Positions 7,489 through 15,295 of a stretch of DNA of 18,101 nt are shown here, in pieces (positions within the stretch are counted from its first letter, which is position 1; each line of letters opens with the position of its first letter). The notes beneath the pieces are model-generated. The model was not told the origin of the DNA and searched no databases. It saw nothing but the letters and a program-made list of their open reading frames with translations. The stretch comes from an uncultured Clostridium sp. (lineage in GTDB: Bacteria; Bacillota; Clostridia; TANB77; CAG-508). Location: assembly GCA_900557045.1 (NCBI GenBank), contig USQY01000035.1:1-18101 (forward strand). Direction: 5' to 3'. Position numbers and translations under genes: made by a program.

Positions 7489-8808
7489 ATGGGGTTTATA
7501 GTTGCAATAGATGGACCTGCTGGTAGTGGTAAAGGAACAGTAACAAAAATACTGGCAAAAAAGTTGAAGTTAAATAGTATTGATACAGGTGCAATGTATA
7601 GGTGCGTTACACTTGCTATTATAAGAAATAATATAGATTTAAATGATATAGATAAAATAAAAGAATTATTAGAAACAATTAAAATTGAATTAATAGAGGA
7701 AAAGGATAAACAAATTGTAAAATTAAATGGAGAAGATGTTTCAAAAGAAATAAGAGAAAACCCAGTAAATCAAAAAGTTTCAATAGTTTCAGCAATAAAA
7801 GAAATACGTTTAAAATTAGTAGAACTTCAAAGAGAGATGGCAAAAACTCAAGACGTTATAATGGAAGGAAGAGATATTACAACAGTAGTTTTCCCAAATG
7901 CAGATTTAAAAATCTATATGGATGCTGATTTAGAAGAAAGGGCAAGAAGACGTTTTGAACAAAATAAAAGCAAAAACATAGAATGCACATATGAAGATGT
8001 TTTGGAAGATATGAAAAAACGTGACGAAAATGATAGAAATAAAGAAATGGGAGCATTAAAAATAGCAGATGATGCAATAGTAATAGACTCAACTAACTTG
8101 ACACAAAAAGAGGTTGTTAAAGAAATTGAAAAACTGATAAAAAAAGAAAGAAAAACAAAAAAACTAGAACCTAAAATATATGCTCAAAGACCAGAAAATA
8201 CAAGAAAAAAAGTAGTAAGAAAAATGATAAAAGTTTTTTTAAGTACTTTGTACAGAATCTTCTATAGAATAGAGATAATAGGTGAAGAAAACAAACAAAA
8301 AGCAGCTGAAAGTGGAGGATATATTATTTGTGCAAATCATTTGAATTACTTAGATGCAGCAGCAATAGTATTGCTAAGTAAAGAAAAAGTAAGGTTTATT
8401 GCTAAACATGACTTGGGCAGAATAGGCATTCTAAGATATTTAGAGCATTTATTTGATATAATACCTATAAAAAGAAATTCACAAGATATGGAAGCAATGA
8501 AAAGATGTATAAAAGCATTAAAAAATAATGAAGTAATTGCTATATTCCCAGAAGGAACACGAAAAGGTATGGAAAAAAATGCAAAAGTAAAAAATGGTGC
8601 AGCATTTTTAGCAATAAGAACAGGCTGTCCAGTTGTACCAGTTGGAATATCAGGAAGTTTTAAATTATTTAGCAAAGTATACATAAATTATGGGGCACCT
8701 ATTGATATGTCAAAATATAAAGTTAAAGGAAAAGAAAAAGAGTATCAAGAACAGGCAACACAAGAAATTATGGATAATATAGTTATGTTGACAAATATCA
8801 AAAAATAA
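7489..8808 (+). CDS. cmk-plsC: Cytidylate kinase / 1-acylglycerol-3-phosphate acyltransferase fusion
   Basis: One 439-residue chain carries two enzymes. Residues 1-217 are cytidylate kinase, which phosphorylates CMP and dCMP: P-loop GPAGSGKGT (9-17), DTGAMYR (32-38), GRDITTVVFP (127-136) and the LEERARRRFEQ lid helix. A Lys-rich linker (about 218-248) leads into a PlsC domain that acylates lysophosphatidic acid at the membrane: the H-x4-D motif at His284-Asp289 (NHLNYLD), FPEGTR (353-358) and PVVPVGI (381-387). Separate adjacent cmk and plsC genes are common in clostridia, so a fusion of neighbours is the natural explanation. A strong AGGGAGGA precedes the start. The ispH gene often found between plsC and the S1 gene is missing here. 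No frameshift separates the domains. Confidence 0.93.
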   Translation: MGFIVAIDGPAGSGKGTVTKILAKKLKLNSIDTGAMYRCVTLAIIRNNIDLNDIDKIKELLETIKIELIEEKDKQIVKLNGEDVSKEIRENPVNQKVSIVSAIKEIRLKLVELQREMAKTQDVIMEGRDITTVVFPNADLKIYMDADLEERARRRFEQNKSKNIECTYEDVLEDMKKRDENDRNKEMGALKIADDAIVIDSTNLTQKEVVKEIEKLIKKERKTKKLEPKIYAQRPENTRKKVVRKMIKVFLSTLYRIFYRIEIIGEENKQKAAESGGYIICANHLNYLDAAAIVLLSKEKVRFIAKHDLGRIGILRYLEHLFDIIPIKRNSQDMEAMKRCIKALKNNEVIAIFPEGTRKGMEKNAKVKNGAAFLAIRTGCPVVPVGISGSFKLFSKVYINYGAPIDMSKYKVKGKEKEYQEQATQEIMDNIVMLTNIKK

Positions 8809-8842
8809 TATATAATTATGAACCGTTAGGAGATTGAATTTT

Positions 8843-9928
8843 ATGGAAAATATGAGTTTTGAAGAATTGTTAAATCAAACTTTAAAAGAAATTAAAATAG
8901 GACAAACTGTAACAGGTAATATTGTAAATATTAATACACAAGGTGAAATTTTTGTAGACATAGGTTACAAAGCAGATGGAATAATACCTAGAACAGAGTT
9001 TTCATTTGATGAAAATGATGATCCGCATAATTCTTTCAAAGTTGGAGATAGAATTACAGCAGATGTAATAAAGTTAAATGACGGACTAGGAAATGTATTA
9101 TTATCATACAAAAAAGCAAATTCTAAAATAGTAAAACAAGAACTTGAAAGCAAAGTAAAAAATAACTGCATATTTACTGAGAAAGTTACATCAGTAAATG
9201 ATAATGGATTGATAGTAGATTATAAAGGAATTAGAATATTTATTCCTATTTCATTATCTGCAATTCCTAGAGATGAAAAAATAGAAAATTATAAGGGAAA
9301 AGAAGTTTCTTTTAAAGTAATTGAATATGATGAAAAAACAAGAAAAATTATAGGTTCAATAAAGATTATTTTAGATGAGCAAAAACAAGCAAAACAGAAA
9401 GAATTTTGGGACAATATTGAAATTGGAAAAGTGTACAAAGGTATAGTTTCAAGCTTAAGTTCATATGGTGCATTTATTGATATTGATGGAATACAAGGAT
9501 TGTTACATATTTCAGGTATGACCTGGGAAAGAGATAAAAAGCCAAGCGATATACTAAAGGTTGGTCAGGAAATTAAAGTTAAAGTTCAAGAATTTGATAA
9601 AGAAAATAAAAGGTTGAAATTAGAGTATGATAAAAAAGGTCCAAATCCTTGGGATAAATTTGTACAAAATTATAATGTAAATGATATTGTAACTGTAAAA
9701 GTTTCAAGATTATTACCATTTGGTGCTTTTGTAAAAATAGATAAAGGAATTGAAGGATTAGTTCATATTTCTCAAATTTGTGAGAAGAAAATTGCTAGAC
9801 CAGAAGATTTTTTAAGAGTAGGTCAAAAGGTTAATGCAAAAATAATTAACATAGATTCAGAAAACAAAAAAGTTGAACTTTCTATAAGAGAATTAGAAGG
9901 AACTTCAAATGAGATGATAGAAGAATAG
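8843..9928 (+). CDS. S1 RNA-binding domain protein (RpsA-like, four S1 domains)
   Basis: The 361-residue product is built of four S1/OB-fold domains at about 18-90, 107-175, 193-262 and 278-350. The last two are most canonical (SSYGAFIDIDGIQGLLHIS and LPFGAFVKIDKGIEGLVHIS); the second is degenerate. It should bind single-stranded RNA, as ribosomal protein S1 and its Firmicute relatives do, possibly on the 30S subunit. Firmicute S1-like proteins are shorter than the six-domain proteobacterial S1, which fits. A TTG at 8834 would add three residues but is one base from the TTAGGAG (8826-8832); the ATG at 8843 has ten-base spacing and is preferred. It follows cmk-plsC by 34 bases, the usual clostridial order. 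Confidence 0.88.
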   Translation: MENMSFEELLNQTLKEIKIGQTVTGNIVNINTQGEIFVDIGYKADGIIPRTEFSFDENDDPHNSFKVGDRITADVIKLNDGLGNVLLSYKKANSKIVKQELESKVKNNCIFTEKVTSVNDNGLIVDYKGIRIFIPISLSAIPRDEKIENYKGKEVSFKVIEYDEKTRKIIGSIKIILDEQKQAKQKEFWDNIEIGKVYKGIVSSLSSYGAFIDIDGIQGLLHISGMTWERDKKPSDILKVGQEIKVKVQEFDKENKRLKLEYDKKGPNPWDKFVQNYNVNDIVTVKVSRLLPFGAFVKIDKGIEGLVHISQICEKKIARPEDFLRVGQKVNAKIINIDSENKKVELSIRELEGTSNEMIEE

Positions 9929-9984
9929 TTATATAATATTTATATAATAAAATAAAAAAATATTAAAAAGGGGAAGTAGAAAAA

Positions 9985-11805
9985 ATGAATAACAAAAATA
10001 TTAGAAATATAGCAATTATAGCACACGTAGACCACGGAAAAACAACATTAGTTGATGCATTATTAAGACAAAGCCATATATTTAGAGAAAATGAGCAAGT
10101 AGCTGAAAGAGTAATGGATTCAAATGATTTAGAAAAAGAAAGAGGTATTACAATTCTTTCTAAAAATACTTCAGTTATGTATAATGGAGTAAAAATAAAT
10201 ATAGTAGATACTCCTGGACATGCTGATTTTGGTGGAGAAGTTGAAAGAGTATTACGTACAGTTGATGGTGTTTTACTTTTAGTAGATGCTTTTGAAGGAC
10301 CAATGCCTCAAACAAGAGAAGTTTTGAAAAAATCATTAGCATTAAATTTAAAACCAATAGTTGTAATTAATAAAATTGATAGACCTGGTGCAAATCCATT
10401 AAAGGTAGTAGACCAAGTATTAGAATTATTTATTGAATTAGATGCAAATGATGAACAATTGGATTTCCCAGTTATTTATGCATCAGCTAAAAATGGTATC
10501 GCAAAAATGCATTTAGAAGATGAATCAGATAATGTACATTGTATATTTGATACTATTATAAATACAATAGAACCACCAGCATGCGACATGGAAGGAACAG
10601 CTCAATTATTAGTTTCTAATATTGATTATGATGATTATTTAGGTAGAATCGCAGTAGGTAGAATTGAAAGAGGTTCTATAAAAAATGGTATGTCTGTTGC
10701 AATTTGTAAACAAGATAAAAATATGCAAGGTAAAATTGCTAAATTATTCACATATGCAGGTATTAAAAGAGTTGAAGTTGAAGAGGCTCAAGCTGGTGAT
10801 ATAGTAGCATTATCAGGAATTGCAGATATCAATATAGGAGATACAATTTGCGATATAAATAATCCAGAAAAAATTCCATTTGTAGATATAGATGAACCAA
10901 CAGTATCTATGACATTTAGTGTAAATAATGGACCTTTAGCTGGTAAAGAAGGACAATTTATTACATCAAGACATATTCGTGATAGATTATTTAAAGAGTT
11001 AGAAAGAAATGTGAGTTTACGTGTTAAAGAAACAGACTCAGCAGATAGTTTTGAAGTTTGTGGGCGTGGTGAATTACATTTATCAGTTTTAATAGAAACA
11101 ATGAGAAGAGAAGGTTTTGAACTATTAGTATCTCGTCCAAAAGTTATTTTTAAAGATATTGATGGTGTAAAATGTGAACCAATGGAAAGATTAGTTGTTA
11201 ATGTTCCAGATGATGCAATAGGTACAGTTATAGAAAAATTAGGAAGACGTAAAGCAGAAATGATTAATATGGAACCAGCAGAAATGGGTCATACTAAGAT
11301 AGAATTCAAAATTCCAGCTCGTGGATTAATTGGTTATAGAACAGAGTTCTTAACAGACACAAAAGGTGTTGGAACAATGAATAGTATTTTTGAATGCTAT
11401 GAGCCATACAAAGGTGAAATTTCTTCAAGAACAAGAGGAGTTTTAGTAGCATTTGAACCAGGAATTTCAGTAACTTATGGTCTATATAATGCTCAAGAAA
11501 GAGGAGAATTATTAATAGGTGCTGGAGTTGAAGTATATGAAGGTATGATAGTTGGTATAAATTCAAGAAATGAAGATATAGCAATTAATGTATGTAAAGA
11601 AAAACATTTAACAAACACAAGAGCCTCAGGTTCTGATGATGCACTTCGTTTAGTTCCTCCACTACAATTCTCATTAGAAAAAGCTATTGAATTTATTGGT
11701 GAAGATGAACTTGTTGAAGTTACTCCTTTAAATATAAGATTACGTAAAGTTATATTAGATAGTAAAACAAGAGAAAGAGAAGCTCGTAGAAACGCAGCTA
11801 ATTAA
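9985..11805 (+). CDS. typA: Ribosome-binding translational GTPase TypA/BipA
   Basis: This 606-residue GTPase binds the ribosome and assists 50S assembly and growth under stress or cold. The G1 motif AHVDHGKT is at 13-20, switch I ends in ERGITI (52-57), G3 DTPGHADF at 75-82 and G4 NKID at 129-132. EF-G-like domains follow (SGIADINIGDTI, GRGELHLSVLIETMRREG), and the BipA-specific C-terminal domain contains ARGLIGYRTEFLTDTKG. The length is normal for the family. AGGGGAAG gives a good ribosome binding site. The last seven codons and stop are copied in the sequence just downstream (see the repeat at 11783-11830). It lies in the same plus-strand run as the S1 gene, consistent with a translation-related cluster. 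Confidence 0.97.
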   Translation: MNNKNIRNIAIIAHVDHGKTTLVDALLRQSHIFRENEQVAERVMDSNDLEKERGITILSKNTSVMYNGVKINIVDTPGHADFGGEVERVLRTVDGVLLLVDAFEGPMPQTREVLKKSLALNLKPIVVINKIDRPGANPLKVVDQVLELFIELDANDEQLDFPVIYASAKNGIAKMHLEDESDNVHCIFDTIINTIEPPACDMEGTAQLLVSNIDYDDYLGRIAVGRIERGSIKNGMSVAICKQDKNMQGKIAKLFTYAGIKRVEVEEAQAGDIVALSGIADINIGDTICDINNPEKIPFVDIDEPTVSMTFSVNNGPLAGKEGQFITSRHIRDRLFKELERNVSLRVKETDSADSFEVCGRGELHLSVLIETMRREGFELLVSRPKVIFKDIDGVKCEPMERLVVNVPDDAIGTVIEKLGRRKAEMINMEPAEMGHTKIEFKIPARGLIGYRTEFLTDTKGVGTMNSIFECYEPYKGEISSRTRGVLVAFEPGISVTYGLYNAQERGELLIGAGVEVYEGMIVGINSRNEDIAINVCKEKHLTNTRASGSDDALRLVPPLQFSLEKAIEFIGEDELVEVTPLNIRLRKVILDSKTREREARRNAAN

Positions 11806-11830
11806 TCTCTTAGAAACATAGCTAATTAAT
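11783..11830 (+). repeat. 24-bp tandem duplication of the typA 3' end
   Basis: Positions 11783-11806, containing the last seven codons and stop of typA, are repeated directly at 11807-11830 with three differences in 24 bases. Partial further copies follow: GCTAATTAATATTA from 11862 and CTCGTAGAAAT from 11883. This looks like slippage or unequal duplication of a gene end, after the reading frame has closed. Confidence 0.7.
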
Positions 11831-11845
11831 ATTAATGAAAAGAAA

Positions 11846-11859
11846 AACCTGAAGAGGTT
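11846..11859 (+). terminator. Small hairpin between typA and the pyrophosphatase gene
   Basis: AACCT and AGGTT form a 5-bp stem around a GAAG loop. No T-run follows, so it is at most a weak attenuator or an mRNA-stability element between the two genes. Chance is possible in this short repeat-rich gap. Confidence 0.25.
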
Positions 11860-11908
11860 CGGCTAATTAATATTAAAGAAAACTCGTAGAAATATTGGAG
11901 TGATATAA

Positions 11909-12487
11909 ATGAATATAATAATTGCAAGTAATAATAAGGGAAAAATAAAAGAATTTAAAAAAATTTTAGAACCATTAGGATATAATGTATTTTCACAAAG
12001 TGAAACAGGTGTTAACATAGAAGTAGAAGAGACTGGGACAACATTTGAGGAAAATGCCAAATTAAAAGCTAGAGCTATCTACAATTTAAAGCATACAGCA
12101 GTATTAGCTGATGACAGTGGAATTGTAGTAGATTATTTAAATGGAGAACCAGGTATATATTCAGCAAGATATATGGGATTGCAGACAGATGAAGAACGCA
12201 GAAGATGTGTTCTATATAAAATGAAAGATGCAAAAAAAGAAGATAGAACAGCTAGATATGTATGTTGTATATGCTATATAGAAGAAAATGGAAAAGAAAA
12301 TATAGTAAATGGTATATGGGAAGGAATTGTTGCAGACAAAGAATACGGAGAAAATGGATTCGGATATGATCCAATTTTTATGCCAAACGGAAGTGATAAA
12401 ACTGTAGCACAAATGCTACCTGAAGAAAAAAATACTATATCACATAGAGCAATGGCAATTCAAAAATTGAAAGAATTATTATCGTAA
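11909..12487 (+). CDS. rdgB: XTP/dITP diphosphatase (RdgB/HAM1 family)
   Basis: The enzyme hydrolyses non-canonical purine triphosphates (dITP, XTP, ITP) to monophosphates, keeping them out of DNA and RNA. The 192-residue length is typical. The motifs lie in family order: SNNKGK (7-12), TFEENA (45-50), LADDSG (66-71) with the metal-binding acids, PGIYSAR (81-87), GFGYDPIF (150-157) and SHR (178-180). A GGAG ahead of the ATG supports the start. It ends the plus-strand run, 103 bases after typA, and is followed by a strong hairpin. Confidence 0.95.
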   Translation: MNIIIASNNKGKIKEFKKILEPLGYNVFSQSETGVNIEVEETGTTFEENAKLKARAIYNLKHTAVLADDSGIVVDYLNGEPGIYSARYMGLQTDEERRRCVLYKMKDAKKEDRTARYVCCICYIEENGKENIVNGIWEGIVADKEYGENGFGYDPIFMPNGSDKTVAQMLPEEKNTISHRAMAIQKLKELLS

Positions 12488-12566
12488 TTTGAATTATATA
12501 AACTTTCTTATAATGTTGTTATTTATGAGTGATAATTATTATTAAAATTGAATTAAATCTAAAATT

Positions 12567-12618
12567 TAAATGAACCTTAATTATTAAACTTTTATGTTTG
12601 AAAATTAAGGTTCATTTA
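12567..12618. terminator. 16-bp hairpin after rdgB
   Basis: Positions 12567-12582 pair perfectly with 12603-12618. The 20-base loop can itself form an AAAC/GTTT mini-stem. It lies 80 bases after the rdgB stop, in the gap before the convergent membrane-protein gene, so it probably ends transcription. The absence of a clean T-run leaves some doubt. Confidence 0.55.
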
Positions 12619-12680
12619 TTACAATTAGTATAAAAAACTTTAGTTAATGTAATAGATTTTTTATAATTCAATACAGAATA

Positions 12681-12820
12681 ATTAATACAATATAATTTAT
12701 ATAGTAAAATTAATACAGCATAATTTATATAGTAGAATTAATACAATATAATTTATATAGTAAAATTAATACAGTATAATTTATATAATAGAATTAACAC
12801 AGTATAATTCATATAAAATT
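12681..12820. repeat. 28-bp tandem repeat array, about five units
   Basis: Five head-to-tail 28-base units begin at 12681, 12709, 12737, 12765 and 12793, with a partial unit just before. Units 1 and 3 are identical, and units 2 and 4 differ at two positions from each other, so the array grew partly by a 56-base duplication. Unit 5 is the most diverged. Four of the five contain TATAAT. No spacers separate the units, so it is not a CRISPR array. It lies in the convergent gap between rdgB and the YtaF-like gene and ends just before the latter's stop codon. Confidence 0.85.
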
Positions 12821-12827
12821 CTAATCT

Positions 12828-13397
12828 TTAATTGAAGGATAATTTAAAAATAGCTATTATGAAAATAATAACACTTGATATAATTGACCAAATATAGTCT
12901 GGAATATTTTTAGTTTGGCATTTATTTTTTATTTTTTTCCCGAAATATATTCCGAAATTTAAAAATATAAATTGAAACATTACTACAAACATTGAAAAAA
13001 TAAATGCATGAGTATTTAGTAATCCATAACTAACACCAATTCCAAAACTATCTAATGATAGTGCAATTCCTAATATAAAAGATTCCTTAGGATCTATTAA
13101 ATTTGAATTGTTGAAATCATATGATTTTTGATTTTTATGTTCGAACAAAGCTTTACTTACAATTGTAATTCCTATAATTAATAAAATTAATGAACTTACT
13201 ATATTTGTTAAATCTATACCAAAAAGATTACCTAAACATTTTCCTATATATATAGAAGAAATAGATATGGCAAAGAATATTCCTAGTAAGATGAATTTAC
13301 TTAGGTTGGGAATCTTAGTGTTTTTTATTCCATAAGTAAGACCTATACCCAAAGAATCTATACTTGTAGAAATTGATAGCAAAATAGTACTTAACAT
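12828..13397 (-). CDS. ytaF: Sporulation membrane protein YtaF / MntP-like
   Basis: This 189-residue polytopic protein has six likely membrane helices arranged as two related halves, each opening with an acidic motif in the membrane: SIDSLGIGLTYG (Asp14) and SLDSFGIGVSYG (Asp116). This is the pattern of the MntP manganese-exporter superfamily. The segment IDPKESFILGIALSLDSFG (101-119) is characteristic of the YtaF branch, which is linked to sporulation in bacilli and clostridia. A divalent-cation transport function is inferred from the fold only. A GAGGTG precedes the ATG. It is divergent from the YwaF-like gene and converges with rdgB. MntP proper cannot be excluded, but YtaF fits better. 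Confidence 0.75.
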   Translation of the reverse strand: MLSTILLSISTSIDSLGIGLTYGIKNTKIPNLSKFILLGIFFAISISSIYIGKCLGNLFGIDLTNIVSSLILLIIGITIVSKALFEHKNQKSYDFNNSNLIDPKESFILGIALSLDSFGIGVSYGLLNTHAFIFSMFVVMFQFIFLNFGIYFGKKIKNKCQTKNIPDYIWSIISSVIIFIIAIFKLSFN

Positions 13398-13462
13398 AAC
13401 AACACCTCGATTAATAATATGAAAAATTTAAAAAAAGGGTACTTTAAATTTAAATAATATGT

Positions 13463-13468
13463 TATAAT
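13463..13468 (+). promoter_or_regulatory. Extended -10 element for the ywaF-like/trmR pair
   Basis: TGTTATAAT (TATAAT at 13463-13468 with TG at 13460-13461) stands about 70 bases before the YwaF-like start in the 142-bp divergent gap. The -35 region is weak (TACTTT at 13440). It resembles the extended -10 sites at 6566 and 17081. Confidence 0.5.
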
Positions 13469-13539
13469 TACATTATTTGATAAAGAAAAAAATATTGGGG
13501 AATATTTGAAATAAAAAATAAAATAGGAAGTGAGTAAAA

Positions 13540-14307
13540 ATGTTTTTAGCAAAACCAGGTGAATATTCACCTTGTGGGATGTTTAATTTTAAACATTTGA
13601 TATTATTTATAGTAACAATATCAGGAATTGTATTTGCAACTAAACATACTAAAATAAAGGAAAAGAAAGATATAAAAAGAATAATCCAAATTGTAACAGT
13701 TATAATATGGGTGTTAGAAATTTTGAAAATAATTTTTGATTTTGCTGTAGGTGATGGCAAAAATATTAATAAAGTTGTTCCATTATATTATTGTAGTTTG
13801 CTATTATATGCAGGTTTACTTAGCTCAATTGGAAAAGGTGTTATTCAAAGGATTGGTGATGTATTTTTGGCAACAGGTGGAATTATTGGAGGATTAGTTT
13901 TTTTGATAATGCCAACTACATCATTACCAGAATATCCGATGTTCCATTTTATAAGTTTGCACAGCTTTTTATATCATGGAATTATGATTTATTTAGGAGT
14001 TATAATTAATAAATTCAAATATATAGAATTAAAAATGTCAGATATAAAATATTATTCTGTTTTAATTTTGATAATTTGCATTGGAGCATATATTATAAAT
14101 TCAAAATGTGGAAGCAATTTAATGTTTATTTCACAAGATTTTCCAAAAAATCCAATTACAATTATATATCATTTAACAGGAAAATTATTTCCAATAGTTA
14201 TGAGTTTAGTACAAATGACACTACCATTTTTATTAGTATATGGGATAGTAAATATAAAAAACAAATACTTTCATACAAATGGATTATTAAAACTAAAAGG
14301 GGAGTGA
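13540..14307 (+). CDS. YwaF/TMEM164 family membrane protein
   Basis: This 255-residue product has about seven hydrophobic helices and matches the bacterial YwaF family (TIGR02206), which shares a Pfam family with eukaryotic TMEM164. The conserved-looking polar positions are Cys85 in PLYYCSLLLYAG and His141/His146 in HSFLYHGIMIYLG. TMEM164 has been described as an acyltransferase using a Cys/His pair, so a lipid acyl-transfer role is conceivable here, but this is inference by family and has not been shown for bacterial members as far as I know. AGGAAGTGAG precedes the ATG. Its stop is seven bases before the trmR start, so the two form an operon. A shadow frame at 14076-14324 was ignored. Confidence 0.72.
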   Translation: MFLAKPGEYSPCGMFNFKHLILFIVTISGIVFATKHTKIKEKKDIKRIIQIVTVIIWVLEILKIIFDFAVGDGKNINKVVPLYYCSLLLYAGLLSSIGKGVIQRIGDVFLATGGIIGGLVFLIMPTTSLPEYPMFHFISLHSFLYHGIMIYLGVIINKFKYIELKMSDIKYYSVLILIICIGAYIINSKCGSNLMFISQDFPKNPITIIYHLTGKLFPIVMSLVQMTLPFLLVYGIVNIKNKYFHTNGLLKLKGE

Positions 14308-14314
14308 ATAAAAT

Positions 14315-14926
14315 ATGCAAATAAATGAAAAATGTACTTTGAACAAACAAGAATTAAGTAAAATAAAACAAAAAGCTTTAGAAGAACATATTCCGATAAT
14401 AATGGATGATACTTTAGAAGTAATTTCTAATATATTGGAGAAAGTAAAACCTACAAAAATTCTAGAAATTGGTGCAGCTGTGGGATATTCAGCAATATGC
14501 TTTTCTGAATTTTTGCAAGAGGGGGGCTATATAGATACAATAGAAAGAGATGTTGAAAGAATTGAAGAGGCAAAGGTAAATTTTAAAAATGTGGGTGTTG
14601 AGAATAAAATACACTTATATGAAGGTGATGCTGTGGAAATATTGCCAACATTGGATGATAAGTATGATGTAGTTTTCATTGATGCGGCAAAAGGAAAATA
14701 TCCATTTTTCTTAGAGCATGCTTTGCGTATGTTGAATGATAAAGGTGTTATTATTGCTGATAATGTTCTTTATAAGGGGTATGTTATGAGTGATTATAAT
14801 AAGCATAAACAACGTACTGCAGTTAGAAATTTGAGAGAATATATTGCAAAGGTGAATGAGGATGCGAATTTGAATACTGAAATTTTAGAAGTAGGAGATG
14901 GATTGGCTATTAGTTATGCTGTTTAG
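14315..14926 (+). CDS. trmR: tRNA 5-hydroxyuridine methyltransferase TrmR
   Basis: This SAM-dependent O-methyltransferase should convert 5-hydroxyuridine at tRNA position 34 into 5-methoxyuridine. Of its 203 residues, EIGAAVGYSA (51-60) is the SAM loop, Glu77 in DTIERD binds the ribose, GDA is at 104-106, and FIDAAKGKY (121-129) with Asp123 and the ADN at 148-150 supplies the metal ligands. It closely resembles Bacillus YrrM/TrmR, including the EEHIPII opening and the VGDGLAIS ending. GGGGAGTG gives the ribosome binding site. It is the second gene of a pair with the YwaF-like gene. A TrhP-type U32 gene, which makes the hydroxylated substrate, lies 2.2 kb downstream. The TAG stop touches the left end of repeat copy 2. 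Confidence 0.88.
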   Translation: MQINEKCTLNKQELSKIKQKALEEHIPIIMDDTLEVISNILEKVKPTKILEIGAAVGYSAICFSEFLQEGGYIDTIERDVERIEEAKVNFKNVGVENKIHLYEGDAVEILPTLDDKYDVVFIDAAKGKYPFFLEHALRMLNDKGVIIADNVLYKGYVMSDYNKHKQRTAVRNLREYIAKVNEDANLNTEILEVGDGLAISYAV

Positions 14927-15295
14927 GAATTAGGGACGTTTTTCTTTTCCTCTTTGATAAACATAATGTTTGGTGTGCTTTGGATTTTTTGCTTTGAACT
15001 TTTACAAAATAAATAACTCACCACCCTCACTCGGAGAAAGAAATTTTTACTTTTGGAAAAATAAATCTCCGACCTGAGCCCCCAAACATTTAACCCCAGT
15101 CATTATCGTAACAACTCCCTCAAACGCAATACTCACCCTATCGCGTTTGGAGGAATTTATTTTTTCAAAAGTAAAAATTTTTTCTCTCGGTGCTCCATTC
15201 AAAATTATTTATCTTATAAAAATTCAAACCCCAAAATCCAAAGCACACCAAACATTATGTTTATCAAAAAGGAAAAGAAAAACGTCCCCAATTCC
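14926..15295. repeat. Palindromic repeat element, copy 2 (370 bp)
   Basis: The element is a near-complete palindrome centred at about 15110. Its outer arms, 14926-14988 and 15233-15295, match at 61 of 63 positions, starting GGAATTRGGGACGTTTTTC. Pairing continues inward in the same register (left plus right position equals 30221), including 15038-15066 with 15155-15183. A central loop of about 88 bases contains a CAAACGC/GCGTTTG hairpin (15121-15127 with 15143-15149). It exactly fills the space between the convergent trmR and CmpB-type genes. No protein is credible inside it. Its core is shared with 5147-5312. A non-autonomous mobile element is the leading idea, and it may also terminate transcription from both sides. 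Confidence 0.88.
15030..15194. ncRNA. Conserved structured core of repeat copy 2 (candidate RNA)
   Basis: This 165-base block is roughly 85% identical by eye to 5147-5312. The stem 15038-15066/15155-15183 is preserved relative to copy 1 with a compensatory T15062-A15159 pair and G-T wobbles at 15056/15165 and 15040/15181. The block GTCATTATCGTAACAA is unchanged between copies and lies in the unpaired central region, as expected for a functional loop. Transcription and strand are unknown. Confidence 0.3.

Larger units (their letters stand above)
12488..12827. other. Convergent intergenic region with hairpin and repeat array
   Basis: The 340 bases between rdgB and the YtaF-like gene contain no gene. 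They hold the 16-bp hairpin (12567-12618) and the 28-bp tandem array (12681-12820). The remainder is plain AT-rich sequence. Confidence 0.6.

Noticed and set aside
9929..9984. Promoter-like TATAAT copies before typA
   Set aside because: The gap is nearly pure A and T, so -10 look-alikes are frequent, and no supporting -35 was found. Cotranscription with the S1 gene is as likely.
12681..12820. CRISPR-like array
   Set aside because: The 28-bp units are directly adjacent without unique spacers, there are no cas genes in the window, and the units are not palindromic.
15181..15194. Resemblance of CTCGGTGCT to the end of a Cas9 tracrRNA
   Set aside because: The match is only a few bases, there is no cas9 or repeat array nearby, and the segment is explained as part of the palindromic stem.
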